From Hyphomicrobiales bacterium (GTDB taxonomy: Bacteria; Pseudomonadota; Alphaproteobacteria; Rhizobiales; Beijerinckiaceae): DNA of 64,000 nucleotides. Positions 8,571 to 18,819 of the stretch are shown here, piece after piece (positions within the stretch are counted from its first letter, which is position 1; each line of letters starts with the position of its first letter). The stretch covers positions 51,111 through 115,110 of the forward strand of contig UBNE01000023.1 of the NCBI GenBank assembly GCA_900466745.1. Reading direction: 5' to 3'. The notes under the pieces are model-generated. The model saw only the letters and a program-made list of their open reading frames with translations. It was not told where the DNA came from and made no database searches. The translations under genes were made by a program, and so were the position numbers.

Positions 8571-8585
8571 TGCCCAAGGACAACC

Positions 8586-9665
8586 ATGGCCCAGGTCACT
8601 CTCAGCAACGTCAAGAAGGTCTATGCCGGCGGCGTCGAGGCCGTGAAGGGCGTCTCCTTCGACATTCCCGATGGCGGCTTCTGCGTGCTCGTCGGCCCTT
8701 CCGGCTGCGGCAAGTCCACGCTGCTGCGCATGGTCGCCGGGCTGGAGACGATCACCTCCGGCGAGGTCGCGATCGGGAGCCGCGTCGTCAACCAGGTCGA
8801 GCCGGCCGACCGCGACATCGCCATGGTGTTCCAGAACTATGCGCTCTACCCGCATATGAACATCTACGACAACATGGCCTATGGCCTGCGCAACCGCGGC
8901 ACGCCGAAGGACGAGATCGACCGGCGCGTGAAGGAGGCGGCCCGCATCCTGGCCATCGAGCCCTATCTGGAGCGCCGGCCGCGCCAGCTCTCCGGCGGCC
9001 AGCGCCAGCGCGTCGCCATGGGCCGCGCCATCGTGCGCAACCCGCAGGTCTTCCTCTTCGACGAGCCGCTGTCCAACCTCGACGCCAAGCTGCGCGTCCA
9101 GATGCGCGTCGAGATCAAGAAATTGCAGCGTTCGCTCGGCGTCACCGCGATCTACGTCACCCACGACCAGGTCGAGGCGATGACGCTCTCCGACAAGCTC
9201 GTGGTGATGAATGCCGGGCAGGTCGAGCAGATCGGCCTGCCGGCCGAGGTCTACCGCAAGCCGGCGAGCAAATTCGTCGCGACCTTCATCGGCTCGCCGC
9301 CGATGAACATCCTGCCCGGCGTGGTCGACGGCCATGGCATCGTCGCGCTCGGCGACACGGTGCTGCAGGCGCATGACCTGCGCGACGACCTGCCGGCGCA
9401 GACGCCGGTGGAGGTCGGCCTGCGGCCGGAGGATGTCGAGATCGTCTCCGACGACGACGCCGGCTCGCTGCCCTTCGATGTCGAGTTCGTCGAGGAATTG
9501 GGCGCGACGCAGCTCTTCCACGGCAAGCTCGCCGGCCAGCCTTTCGTCATGCAGGCTGCGACCGGCGACGTCGCCGCGCAGGAGGGCCGGCTCTGGATCA
9601 CGGTCGATCCCGACAAGGTCCATGTCTTCGACCCGAAGACGGGGGCGAGGCTGGGCAAGGACTGA
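8586..9665 (+). CDS. ugpC: sn-Glycerol-3-phosphate ABC transporter, ATP-binding protein
   Basis: The 359-residue ATPase belongs to the CUT1 (MalK/UgpC) type. Walker [10 protein letters not shown] lies at residues 37-45, the signature LSGGQRQR at about 136-143, Walker B VFLFDEP just after, and the switch His in YVTHDQ. Residues about 240-359 form the regulatory OB-fold (TOBE) domain, ending in [10 protein letters not shown]. It powers UgpAE from the cytoplasmic face. It is the last gene of the operon and is followed by a 9-bp hairpin. Confidence 0.95.
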   Translation: MAQVTLSNVKKVYAGGVEAVKGVSFDIPDGGFCVLVGPSGCGKSTLLRMVAGLETITSGEVAIGSRVVNQVEPADRDIAMVFQNYALYPHMNIYDNMAYGLRNRGTPKDEIDRRVKEAARILAIEPYLERRPRQLSGGQRQRVAMGRAIVRNPQVFLFDEPLSNLDAKLRVQMRVEIKKLQRSLGVTAIYVTHDQVEAMTLSDKLVVMNAGQVEQIGLPAEVYRKPASKFVATFIGSPPMNILPGVVDGHGIVALGDTVLQAHDLRDDLPAQTPVEVGLRPEDVEIVSDDDAGSLPFDVEFVEELGATQLFHGKLAGQPFVMQAATGDVAAQEGRLWITVDPDKVHVFDPKTGARLGKD

Positions 9666-9666
9666 G

Positions 9667-9697
9667 GCCCGGACCCTTTTCCACCGTCGGTCCGGGC
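9667..9697. terminator. Hairpin between convergent ugpC and hemW
   Basis: GCCCGGACC (9667-9675) pairs perfectly with GGTCCGGGC (9689-9697) around a 13-base loop holding a TTTT run. It lies directly after the ugpC stop and may end transcription from both sides. There is no U-tract, so intrinsic termination is only likely. Confidence 0.5.
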
Positions 9698-9743
9698 TCA
9701 TCGCTGCGCGATGCCCTGGAATGAGGGTGGAGCAGACGGCGCC

Positions 9744-10961
9744 TCAGGCCGCGAGATCCGCCACCAGCGCGTCGAGCAGCAGCGCGCCCTCCGGCGTCGC
9801 CGCGAGCCGGCCGCCCTGCCGGCGCATCAGCAGCTTCTCCTCGATCAGGCCGGCGACGCGCCTGGCGTCGAGCGCGCGGCCGGACAGCGCCTTGAACACG
9901 ACCGGGTCGATGCCCTCGACCAGGCGAAGCCCCATCAGCAGGTATTCGTCGCCCTGCGCCTCCTCGCTCAGCCGGTCGTCCTCGACGAGGGCATGGCCTT
10001 CAGCCTCGACCCGGTCCAGCCAGATCTCCGGCCGCTTCTCGGTCGAATGCGCCATGCGGCCTTGCGCCGTCACCAGCCGGCCATGGGCGCCGGGGCCGAT
10101 CCCGGCATATTCGCCATAATGCCAGTAGACGAGGTTGTGCCGGCACTCCGCGCCAGGCCGGGCATGGTTCGAGATCTCGTAGACCGGCAGGCCATGCTTC
10201 GCCGTGATCTCCTGCGTCGTCTCGTAGAGCGCCGCGCCGGTGTCGTGGTCGGGAATGGCGAGCTTGCCGGCGCGGAACAGCCGGTCGAAGGCGGTGCCGG
10301 GCTCGATGGTGAGCTGGTAGAGCGAGAGATGCTCGGCGGCATGACTGATCGCCAGCTCCAGCTCGGCGCGCCACAGCGCCGGCGTCTGCGCCGGCGAGCG
10401 GGCATAGATCAGGTCGAAGGAATAGCGCTCGAAATAGCGGCGCGCGATCGCGACCGCGGCCAGCGCCTCCTGCGCCGAATGCATCCGGCCGAGCGCCTTG
10501 AGATCGGCGTCGTTGAGCGCCTGCACGCCGAGCGAGACGCGGTTGACCCCGGCCGCCCGGAAATCGCTGAAGCGCCCGGCCTCGACGCTGGTCGGATTGG
10601 CCTCCAGGGAGATTTCGCAGTTCGGATCGACCGCCCAATGCGCGCCGATGGCGTCGAGGATCGCGCCGACGGTGCGGCCTTCCATCAGCGAGGGCGTGCC
10701 GCCGCCGAAGAAGATCGAGGAGACGGTGCGTCCCGGCACCAGCGCGGCGCGATGCGCGATCTCGCGGCGGAAGGCGGCGATGTAGCGCTGCTGGTCGGGC
10801 GGCTGCAGCCGCACATGCGAGTTGAAGTCGCAATAGGGGCATTTGGCCAGGCAGAACGGCCAGTGTACATAGACGGCGAAGCCCGCATCCGCGGTCGGAT
10901 GCGGGGTAAAAGGCCGCTCCGACAGGGCGGCCGCGAGGCTCACGCGGGTTTCCTCAGGCAA
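9744..10961 (-). CDS. hemW: Radical SAM heme chaperone HemW (coproporphyrinogen dehydrogenase-like)
   Basis: The protein has 405 residues. The radical SAM motif CLAKCPYCDF places the [4Fe-4S] cysteines at residues 37, 41 and 44, and YVHWPFC and FFGGGTPSLM are hallmarks of the HemN/HemW family. The extra Cys found after the cluster motif in true HemN is replaced by Phe (CDFN), which favours the heme chaperone HemW. The start overlaps the end of rdgB by 22 bases, so the two are cotranscribed. The rph-rdgB-hemW order beside hrcA is widespread in alphaproteobacteria. Confidence 0.92.
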   Translation of the reverse strand: MPEETRVSLAAALSERPFTPHPTADAGFAVYVHWPFCLAKCPYCDFNSHVRLQPPDQQRYIAAFRREIAHRAALVPGRTVSSIFFGGGTPSLMEGRTVGAILDAIGAHWAVDPNCEISLEANPTSVEAGRFSDFRAAGVNRVSLGVQALNDADLKALGRMHSAQEALAAVAIARRYFERYSFDLIYARSPAQTPALWRAELELAISHAAEHLSLYQLTIEPGTAFDRLFRAGKLAIPDHDTGAALYETTQEITAKHGLPVYEISNHARPGAECRHNLVYWHYGEYAGIGPGAHGRLVTAQGRMAHSTEKRPEIWLDRVEAEGHALVEDDRLSEEAQGDEYLLMGLRLVEGIDPVVFKALSGRALDARRVAGLIEEKLLMRRQGGRLAATPEGALLLDALVADLAA

Positions 10962-11587
10962 GCGGCCGCCAGCGCATGAAAGGCGCGTGCCCGATGCGAC
11001 AGGCCCGGCGAGCCGTCCGCCGGAATGCCGTGCTTCTCTTCCGAACTCATCTCGCCGAAGGTCTTGTCGTGGCCGTCGGGCAGGAAGATCGGATCGTAGC
11101 CGAAGCCGCTGGTGCCGCGCGCCTGCTCGGTCACCGTGCCGAAGACGCGGCCCTCGAACAGTTCCTGATGGCCGTCCGGCCAGGCGATCACCAGCGCCGA
11201 GACGAAATGCGCCTTGCGCTGCGCCGGCGACAGCGCGCCGCGCTTGGCGAGCTCGATCTGGACGCGCGCGATCGCCGCGGCGTAATCCTTAGCCTGCCCG
11301 GCCCAGTTGGCCGAGAACAGGCCGGGCGCGCCGTCGAGCGCGTCGATGCAGATGCCGGAATCGTCGGAAAGCGCCGGCAGTCCGCTTGCCCGCGTCGCGG
11401 CGACCGCCTTGATCGCCGCGTTCTCGGAGAACATGAAGCCGTCCTCGACCGGCTCGGGCAGGCCGAGCTCCCCGGCCGAGACCAGCTCGATGCCGTAAGG
11501 CGCCAGCAGGTCGCGCATCTCGCGCAATTTGCCTGGGTTGTGGGTCGCGATCACGACCTTGCCGGCGAGGAGGCGGTGATTGGTCAT
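10940..11587 (-). CDS. rdgB: XTP/dITP diphosphatase (non-canonical purine NTP pyrophosphatase)
   Basis: The product has 215 residues. The N-terminal IATHNPGKLREMRDLL is the substrate-binding start of the Ham1/RdgB fold, followed by ALSDDSGICIDALDGAPG with the metal-binding acidic residues. FGYDPIFLPDGHDKTFGEMSSEEK and HRARAF are the later signatures. It hydrolyses ITP, dITP and XTP to monophosphates and so keeps deaminated purines out of DNA and RNA. It lies downstream of rph on the same strand, separated by a palindromic repeat. Confidence 0.95.
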   Translation of the reverse strand: MTNHRLLAGKVVIATHNPGKLREMRDLLAPYGIELVSAGELGLPEPVEDGFMFSENAAIKAVAATRASGLPALSDDSGICIDALDGAPGLFSANWAGQAKDYAAAIARVQIELAKRGALSPAQRKAHFVSALVIAWPDGHQELFEGRVFGTVTEQARGTSGFGYDPIFLPDGHDKTFGEMSSEEKHGIPADGSPGLSHRARAFHALAAACLRKPA

Positions 11588-11616
11588 TTCAATTCCAGCC
11601 CTCTCGAATGTCCACG

Positions 11617-11716
11617 GTCATCCCGGGCGACCGAAGGGAGACCCGGGATCCATGCCGGAACGGTTCGGGCATGGATCCCGGCTCTGCGCGGCTGACGCCG
11701 CTCCGGCCGGGATGAC
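11617..11716. repeat. Intergenic palindromic repeat (copy 2), GGATCCATGCC family
   Basis: It runs from GTCATCCCGGGCG to GGCCGGGATGAC, with the inner pair GGGATCCATGCC / GGCATGGATCCC. It shares the first half with copy 1 but differs in the right arm. It lies between rph and rdgB, which are on the same strand, so it would be transcribed as a large hairpin. Confidence 0.85.
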
Positions 11717-11745
11717 CCGTCGAGATGAACCGCTCCAGCATCGAA

Positions 11746-12462
11746 TCAGGCCACCGCCGCCTTCTGCAAGGCGACGAGCTTGCCGACCCCGCCCTTGGCG
11801 AGCTTGAGCAGGCTGAGCAGCTCCTCCTCCGAGAAGGGCGCGCCCTCGGCCGTGCCCTGCACCTCGACGAGGCCGCCCGCGCCGGTGATGACGAAATTCG
11901 CGTCGGTCTGCGCGCCGGAATCCTCGACATAGTCGAGATCGATCACCGGCTGGCCGGCGACGATGCCGCAGGAGACGGCCGCGACATGGTCCTTCAACGG
12001 GTTGGTGCCCTTGAGCAGGTTGCGGCCTTCCATCCATTTCAGCGCGTCGTGCAGCGCCACCCAGGCGCCGGTGATCGAGGCCGTGCGGGTGCCGCCATCG
12101 GCCTGGAGCACGTCGCAGTCGACGACGATCTGACGCTCGCCGAGCGCGGTCAGGTCGACCACGGCGCGCAAGGAGCGGCCGACCAGGCGCTGGATCTCCT
12201 GGGTGCGGCCGGAGGGCTTGCCCGAGGTGACCTCGCGGCGCGTGCGCTCATGGGTCGCGCGCGGCAGCATGGAATATTCGGCCGTGACCCAGCCCTTGCC
12301 GGTGCCGCGCAGCCAGGGCGGCCCCTTCTCCTCGACGGTCGCCGCGCAGAGCACCTTGGTCTCGCCGAAGGTCACCAGGCAGGAGCCTTCGGCATAACGC
12401 ACGACGCCGCGTTCGAGCGTGACCTTGCGCATCTCGTCGGCGGCGCGTTTGGAGGGTCGCAT
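11746..12462 (-). CDS. rph: Ribonuclease PH
   Basis: The protein has 238 residues, the usual length. It begins [19 protein letters not shown]. The family motifs [19 protein letters not shown], the RNA-binding Arg cluster in [17 protein letters not shown] and [19 protein letters not shown] are all present. It is a phosphorolytic 3'-5' exonuclease that trims tRNA 3' ends. It is divergent from hrcA with a 144-base intergenic region and upstream of rdgB. Confidence 0.96.
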   Translation of the reverse strand: MRPSKRAADEMRKVTLERGVVRYAEGSCLVTFGETKVLCAATVEEKGPPWLRGTGKGWVTAEYSMLPRATHERTRREVTSGKPSGRTQEIQRLVGRSLRAVVDLTALGERQIVVDCDVLQADGGTRTASITGAWVALHDALKWMEGRNLLKGTNPLKDHVAAVSCGIVAGQPVIDLDYVEDSGAQTDANFVITGAGGLVEVQGTAEGAPFSEEELLSLLKLAKGGVGKLVALQKAAVA

Positions 12463-12606
12463 GAAACTGTCCTGTCTGGCGGGGAGAGGCGGCTTTTAGG
12501 CCCTCGCAGGCCGCACGGCAAGGCGCCGCGCGCGCGGGCCTCTTGATCCATGCCCGCGGCATGACGACAATAAGGGATCAGTGCGCGGTTTTCGCAGCCG
12601 AGGTTC

Positions 12607-13692
12607 ATGAGCGCCCACACCTCCCGCCCCGAGACGACGAGCGGCCTGGTCGAGACCGACCAGCGCTCGCGCGAGATCTTCCGCCAGATCGTCGACGGCT
12701 ACCTCGCGACCGGCGAGCCGGTCGGCTCGCGCAACATCGCCCGCCTGCTGCCGATGGCGCTCTCGCCGGCGACGGTGCGCAACGTCATGACCGATCTGGA
12801 GCTGGCGGGGCTGATCTACGCGCCGCACACCTCCGCGGGGCGCCTGCCCACGGAGCGGGGCCTGCGCTTCTTCGTCGATGCGATGATGGAGGTCGGCAAC
12901 CTCACCTCCGAGGAGCGCGCCCGCATCGAGGCGCAGATCCGCGCCGGCGCCGGCCACCGCAACCTCGACCAGACGCTGACCGAGGCCTCGGCGCTGCTCT
13001 CCGGCCTGTCGCGCGGCGCCGGCGTCGTCGTCACCACCAAGGCCGACCCGCGGCTGAAGCACATCGAATTCGTCCGGCTCGACCCCGTCCGCGCCCTCGT
13101 CGTGCTGGTGGCGGAGGACGGCACGGTGGAGAACCGCCTGCTGGCGCTGCCGCCGGGCCTGCCGGCCTCGGCCCTGACCGAAGCCGCCAACTTCCTCAAC
13201 GCCCGCATCCTCGGCAAGACGCTCGGCGAATTGCGCGGCGAGATCGCGGCGCAGCGGGCGCGGATGGAGAGCGAGCTCGACGCCCTGACCGCCCGGCTGG
13301 TCGAAAGCGGCATCGCCACCGCCTCCGGCCCGAGCGGCGACCGCCACCTGATCGTGCGCGGCCAGGCCAATCTGCTCGACGATCTTCGGGCGCAGGAGGA
13401 TCTGGAGCGCATCCGCATGCTCTTCGGCGATCTCGAGACGCAGACCGACGTGATCGACCTCCTGTCCCGAGCCGAGGAGGGCGACGGCGTGCGCATCTTC
13501 ATCGGCTCGGAGAACAAGCTGTTCTCGATGTCGGGGTCCTCGATGGTGGCGGCGCCGTTCCGCGACGCCGAGCAGCGCATCGTCGGCGTCGTCGGCATCA
13601 TCGGCCCGACCCGGCTGAACTATGCCCGCATCGTCCCGATGGTCGACTACACCGCCAAGGTCGTCGGCCGCCTGCTGGATGGCGCTCGGTGA
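12607..13692 (+). CDS. hrcA: Heat-inducible transcriptional repressor HrcA
   Basis: The 361-residue protein has an N-terminal winged helix ([28 protein letters not shown], then [37 protein letters not shown]). A GAF-like middle and the C-terminal [24 protein letters not shown] segment follow. HrcA binds CIRCE operators of groE-type genes and is folded by GroEL. No CIRCE element was seen in this window. In many alphaproteobacteria grpE follows hrcA; here it does not. Confidence 0.96.
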   Translation: MSAHTSRPETTSGLVETDQRSREIFRQIVDGYLATGEPVGSRNIARLLPMALSPATVRNVMTDLELAGLIYAPHTSAGRLPTERGLRFFVDAMMEVGNLTSEERARIEAQIRAGAGHRNLDQTLTEASALLSGLSRGAGVVVTTKADPRLKHIEFVRLDPVRALVVLVAEDGTVENRLLALPPGLPASALTEAANFLNARILGKTLGELRGEIAAQRARMESELDALTARLVESGIATASGPSGDRHLIVRGQANLLDDLRAQEDLERIRMLFGDLETQTDVIDLLSRAEEGDGVRIFIGSENKLFSMSGSSMVAAPFRDAEQRIVGVVGIIGPTRLNYARIVPMVDYTAKVVGRLLDGAR

Positions 13693-13822
13693 GGCGCTGC
13701 CTGCGGCTCTTGCCCTTGGAGCCGACCGCGACGGCGTGACGCCGCTTGCCCATGCCCGCGCGAGGGGGCAGGCCGCCGTGGCGAGGCTGATCGAGCAGGC
13801 GGGCGGGCGCGTGAAGCCCTGA
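13679..13822 (+). CDS. 47-residue ankyrin-repeat-like protein or remnant
   Basis: The ATG at 13679 overlaps the last 14 bases of hrcA in another frame. The product contains [18 protein letters not shown] and [10 protein letters not shown], which match the loop and helix pattern of one ankyrin repeat plus a capping helix. A full ankyrin domain needs several repeats, so this is either the residue of a longer gene or a tiny protein coupled to hrcA. It has no recognisable ribosome site of its own. Confidence 0.4.
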   Translation: MALGEALPAALALGADRDGVTPLAHARARGQAAVARLIEQAGGRVKP

Positions 13823-13886
13823 GTTGGCTTTGAGCCCGGAAGCGGCTATCGAGCGCATAAAGCAACCGTTTCCGCAGGTTCCCGCC

Positions 13887-14138
13887 ATGTCCGCGCAGCT
13901 TCCCGACCGCCTGTCCGTCAATCCGGACAGCCCGTTTTACGACGCCGACGTGCTCGCCCGCGACATCGGCATCCGCTTCAAGGGCGTCGAGAAGACCAAT
14001 GTCGAGGAATACTGCGTCTCGGAAGGCTGGGTGAAGGTCGCGGCCGGCAACGCCAAGGACCGCTTCGGCCGCCCCATGACGATCACGCTCAAGGGCCCGG
14101 TCGAGCCCTATGTGCGCGGCGAAGCCGGGGAAGGTTGA
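13887..14138 (+). CDS. DUF3297 family protein
   Basis: The 83-residue protein reads SVNPDSPFYDADVLARDIGIRFKG and VEEYCVSEGWVKVAAGNAKDRFGRPMTITLKGPVEPY, which is the whole DUF3297 domain. The family is conserved in proteobacteria and has no assigned biochemical role. ATG 13887 was chosen because homologous products start MS-x-LPDRLSVNP; the frame is open a further 63 bases upstream. It stands alone, convergent with the acetyltransferase gene. Confidence 0.8.
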   Translation: MSAQLPDRLSVNPDSPFYDADVLARDIGIRFKGVEKTNVEEYCVSEGWVKVAAGNAKDRFGRPMTITLKGPVEPYVRGEAGEG

Positions 14139-14147
14139 GGCGCGGCT

Positions 14148-14187
14148 GTCATTCCGGGTTCTTCGCTGCGCGAAGCCCCGGAACGAC
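14148..14187. repeat. Short palindromic repeat, possible bidirectional terminator
   Basis: GTCATTCCGGG and CCCCGGAACGAC flank an inner pair CTTCGC / GCGAAG. It is a shortened relative of the GTCATCCCGGG elements and sits between convergent genes, where it could act as a terminator. Confidence 0.6.
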
Positions 14188-14226
14188 AATGCGCGCTAAG
14201 CTACCGCAATCAAACGTCGACACGCC

Positions 14227-14769
14227 TCAGGCGAGGCTCTTGTAGAAGAAGGTCGAGCCGCAATCGGTGCCGTCCGGCATCAGCGCGAAGCGCGGGATGG
14301 TGCCGAGCTCCGTCCAGCCCAGCCGGTTGTAGAGCCGCCGGGCCGCGCCGTTCTCGTCGGTGTCGAGCACCAGGAGGTCGCGCCCCTTTTCGCGCGCGAC
14401 CGTCTCGGCCCGGCGCATCAGCGCCTCGCCGACGCCCTGCCGGCGCGCGCGCGAATGCACCAGCACCTTGGCGATCTCGGCCCGGTGCGGCTGGTTCGGC
14501 TTGGCCGCCAGGTGAAGCTGCGCCGTGCCGACGATCCCCTCCGCGTTCCGCGCGGCGAACAGGACGATCTGCCCGCTCGCGACGCCGGCCGCGACATCGC
14601 GCCAGAAGCGCTCGTAATCCGCCGCCCCGTTCCAGCTCATGAAGCCCACGGAGGCGCCGTTGGCGACGCAGTCGCGCAGGATCTCCGCCAGGGCCGGTAT
14701 CGCGGCTGCGGCGGCGGGGGCATCGAGAGTGCCGATGGCGATGGCGGTGCTCGCGGCGGGGGCGTTCAT
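14227..14769 (-). CDS. GNAT family N-acetyltransferase
   Basis: The product has 180 residues with the GNAT core: a strand in GIVGTAQLHL, the acetyl-CoA pyrophosphate loop KVLVHSRARRQGVGEALMRRAE (consensus R/Q-x-x-G-x-G/A) and the late LDTDENGAARRLYNRLGWTELGTIP. It acetylates a small molecule or amine; the substrate cannot be read from sequence. Its ATG overlaps the stop of the upstream XRE regulator by four bases (ATGA), so the regulator probably controls it. Confidence 0.85.
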   Translation of the reverse strand: MNAPAASTAIAIGTLDAPAAAAAIPALAEILRDCVANGASVGFMSWNGAADYERFWRDVAAGVASGQIVLFAARNAEGIVGTAQLHLAAKPNQPHRAEIAKVLVHSRARRQGVGEALMRRAETVAREKGRDLLVLDTDENGAARRLYNRLGWTELGTIPRFALMPDGTDCGSTFFYKSLA

Positions 14770-15365
14770 GCGGCATGTCCCGGAAAGGCGCCGCTGCCCG
14801 CGGCGAGGATGACGGCGTAGCGGACGGGCGCGCTGCCCGGATTGCGGTAGATGATCGGCCCGCGCAGGTGCATCTGCAGGCAGTCGCCCGCAGCGAGGTC
14901 GTGCCGGGCGCCTTCCACGGTGAGGTCGAGCCGGCCGTCGAGCACCCATATCTGCTGGTCGAGTGCCGGCGCGCCGGACGCGCTGGTGAGATGCACCTCG
15001 GCGCCGGCCGGCAGCGCGACCTCGACGATCTCGAAGCCCGAGCCGGTGCCGCGCGGCGAGACGTTGCGACGCAGATAGCCGCTCGCCGGATCGCGCCAGA
15101 CCGGCTGGGCATCGCGCCGCGCCAGCGGCCCGGCTCCCGGGCCGTCTTCCAGCAGCGCCGAGAGCGAGAGGCCGAGCCCGGAGCCGAGCCGGACCAGCAG
15201 GGGCGCGGTCGGACTCGATTCGCCGCGCTCGATCCGCGAGATCATGGCGCGACTGACGCCGCTGCGTTCGGCGAGGGCTTCGAGCGTCAGGCCGTGGCGC
15301 CGGCGGGCCGCCTTCAGCCGCTGGCCGAGCAGCCGGTCGATCTCGGTGTCGTGGTCGATCTCCAT
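14766..15365 (-). CDS. XRE-family transcriptional regulator with C-terminal cupin sensor
   Basis: Length is 199 residues from ATG 15365. Residues about 10-65 form the HTH (LGQRLKAARRRHGLTLEALAERSGVSRAMISRIERGESSPTAP). Residues about 110-195 form a cupin barrel with EVHLTSASG and DCLQMHLRGPIIY strands. Regulators of this build sense a small ligand through the cupin. It is cotranscribed with a GNAT acetyltransferase, and a six-base inverted repeat lies 12 bases upstream of its start, which suggests autoregulation. Confidence 0.88.
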   Translation of the reverse strand: MEIDHDTEIDRLLGQRLKAARRRHGLTLEALAERSGVSRAMISRIERGESSPTAPLLVRLGSGLGLSLSALLEDGPGAGPLARRDAQPVWRDPASGYLRRNVSPRGTGSGFEIVEVALPAGAEVHLTSASGAPALDQQIWVLDGRLDLTVEGARHDLAAGDCLQMHLRGPIIYRNPGSAPVRYAVILAAGSGAFPGHAA

Positions 15366-15376
15366 GGATGGAGAAT

Positions 15377-15396
15377 AATTCCTGTATATTGGAATT
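15377..15396. promoter_or_regulatory. Inverted repeat, candidate operator of the XRE-cupin regulator
   Basis: AATTCC (15377-15382) and GGAATT (15391-15396) are separated by TGTATATT, an AT-rich core in a GC-rich region. The half sites extend imperfectly (GAATAATTCC against GGAATTTTC). The position just before the regulator ATG suits an autorepressor site overlapping the promoter. Confidence 0.5.
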
Positions 15397-15609
15397 TTCA
15401 AGATGCTTTCGGAAATCGGGAGAACCTCGCCTCATCCCGGACAAGCGGCGAAGCCGCGCCCAGCCGGAGCCCGCCGCCGGCCCGCCGAAGGCCGGACCCG
15501 CTGGGCTGCCGCGAGGACCGTGCGGTTCTTGGGCCCGCAAAGGGCTTTGATGCGGCTCGAACCGCGCCAGCCGCTTGGCGCCACGCGGCTTCGCTGCTAT
15601 GGCGCGCGC

Positions 15610-17415
<1,806 letters not shown>

Positions 17416-17439
17416 CGGCAGCGGCCGGCCGCTTCCGGT

Positions 17440-17510
17440 CCCGGACCTCCCCGAGCCTGTCCCGGGGCCGATCGAAGATCGGAATCGGCGGGCCGCCGGG
17501 GAGGGCCCGT
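17440..17510. repeat. Intergenic palindromic repeat, GAGCCTGTCC variant
   Basis: Outer arms GGACCTCCCC and GGGGAGGGCCC enclose GAGCCTGTCCCGGGGCCGATCG, and GATCG repeats within. The core matches the right half of copy 1 near 5926-5955. It separates convergent lepA and the GIY-YIG gene. Confidence 0.6.
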
Positions 17511-17538
17511 CGGCTTCGCATGGCGCGAGGCGTGGGCT

Positions 17539-17874
17539 TCAGATCGCCTCGACGCCGAGCTTTGCGCGCCAGTGATCGAGCCGCTGCTTGAGGATGCGGT
17601 CGCGCAGATAGGCGAGGCTTTCCTCCTCCAGCCGTTCCATCTCCTCCAGCCTGAACGCTTCCGGCCCATGCGCGTCCCAGGCGGCCTGCAATCCGCGATG
17701 ACTGTGGCTGCGGTGGCGCAGGGTGAAGCGCAGGCGGTTCTCGATGCTGGCGAGATCCGTCGCCCGGCCGACCCAGCGCTGGCCGCTCGGCACGCAATGC
17801 AGCAGGTAGATGCCGGCTGCGGTCTTGCGCTCCCTGTAGGCGGCGAGCGCCGCCTTCCTGTCTTCCTGTCGCAT
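17539..17874 (-). CDS. GIY-YIG nuclease family protein
   Basis: The 111-residue protein starts at ATG 17874. A GIY-x10-VGRA core appears as AGIYLLHCVPSGQRWVGRAT, followed by an Arg-rich segment and ALGAAW-like AAWDAHGPEAF. Stand-alone small GIY-YIG proteins are of unknown role, although the fold is a homing or repair endonuclease. The canonical second motif YIG is replaced by WVG, so activity is uncertain. Two ACCCGGGT dyads lie 42-78 bases upstream of its start. Confidence 0.75.
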   Translation of the reverse strand: MRQEDRKAALAAYRERKTAAGIYLLHCVPSGQRWVGRATDLASIENRLRFTLRHRSHSHRGLQAAWDAHGPEAFRLEEMERLEEESLAYLRDRILKQRLDHWRAKLGVEAI

Positions 17875-17915
17875 CGCTTCCAACGGCTATGGCTGTGTCG
17901 GTCAGGCTTATTATA

Positions 17916-17952
17916 ACCCGGGTAAAAAGAGCGCAAGGGATTTTACCCGGGT
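17916..17952. promoter_or_regulatory. Paired ACCCGGGT dyads in a divergent promoter region
   Basis: ACCCGGGTAAAA (17916-17927) and TTTTACCCGGGT (17941-17952) form a perfect 12-bp inverted pair with a 13-base spacer, and each contains the 8-bp palindrome ACCCGGGT. They lie between the GIY-YIG gene (minus) and the SDR gene (plus). Two equal palindromes point to a dimeric repressor such as a TetR-family protein that binds cooperatively. They could alternatively fold as one hairpin. Confidence 0.55.
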
Positions 17953-18042
17953 CATTTTCTGCGGACAGCGCCGCTGCCGCCCCGCGCTTCGGCCTGAGGC
18001 GCGGCTCTTGATCCCTTCGTCCGGCTGGCCGAATGTTCCGGG

Positions 18043-18813
18043 ATGAGCGAGCGCGATCCGATCCTTCTCTTCGGCGACCTGTCCGGCAAGACCGCGCTGG
18101 TCACCGGCGCTTCCGGCGGCCTCGGCCTGCATTTCGCGCGGCTGCTCGCCCGCTACGGCGTCGCGGTGACGCTGGCGGCGCGGCGCAAGGCCGCCCTCGA
18201 CGGCGCCTGCGCCGAGATCGCCGATGCCGGTGGCGAGGCGCAGGGCGTGGCGCTCGACGTGACCGATGCGCGCTCGGTCCGCGAGGCGCTGGAGGGGCGC
18301 TCCTTCGACATCCTCGTCAACAATGCCGGGGTCAGCGGCGCGGCCCGCGCGGCCGACCTCTCCGGGAACGAATGGGACCAGGTGCTCGACACCAATCTCA
18401 AGGGCGTCTTCCTGGTGGCGCAGGCGGCGGCGCGGCGCATGCGCGCTTCCGGCCGGGGCGGCGCGATCGTCAACATCGCCTCGATCCTGGGGCATCGCGT
18501 CGCCGGCGGCGTCAGCGCCTATGCCGCCTCGAAGGCGGGCGTGATCCAGTTGACCAAGGCGCTGGCGCTGGAATGGGCGCGCGACGGCATCCGGGTCAAC
18601 GCGCTCTGTCCCGGTTATATCGAGACCGATATCAACCGCGATTTCTTCGCGTCGGAGCCCGGCCAGCAACTGATCCGCCGCATTCCGCAGCGCCGGCTCG
18701 GCCGGCCCGAGGAGCTCGACGGGGCCTTGCTCCTGCTCGCCTCGCAGGCCGGCAGCTACATCACCGGCTCGACCATCGAGGTCGATGGCGGCCACCTCGT
18801 CTCGTCGCTCTGA
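18043..18813 (+). CDS. SDR family NAD(P)-dependent oxidoreductase (FabG-like)
   Basis: The protein has 256 residues. TGASGGLG near residues 20-27 binds the cofactor, NNAG follows near residue 92, and catalytic Ser, Tyr and Lys occur in IASILG and YAASK. CPGYIETDI and the C-terminal GSTIEVDGG are typical of the 3-oxoacyl-ACP-reductase-like subgroup. The real substrate is unknown. It is preceded by the paired ACCCGGGT sites and ends six bases from the convergent ABC ATPase. Confidence 0.88.
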   Translation: MSERDPILLFGDLSGKTALVTGASGGLGLHFARLLARYGVAVTLAARRKAALDGACAEIADAGGEAQGVALDVTDARSVREALEGRSFDILVNNAGVSGAARAADLSGNEWDQVLDTNLKGVFLVAQAAARRMRASGRGGAIVNIASILGHRVAGGVSAYAASKAGVIQLTKALALEWARDGIRVNALCPGYIETDINRDFFASEPGQQLIRRIPQRRLGRPEELDGALLLLASQAGSYITGSTIEVDGGHLVSSL

Positions 18814-18819
18814 GGCGTC

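Noticed and set aside
12543..12572. TTGATC-N18-ACAATA promoter-like pair before hrcA
   Set aside because: Spacing is one base long and the boxes are weak; it cannot be told from chance without transcript start data. No CIRCE element was found.
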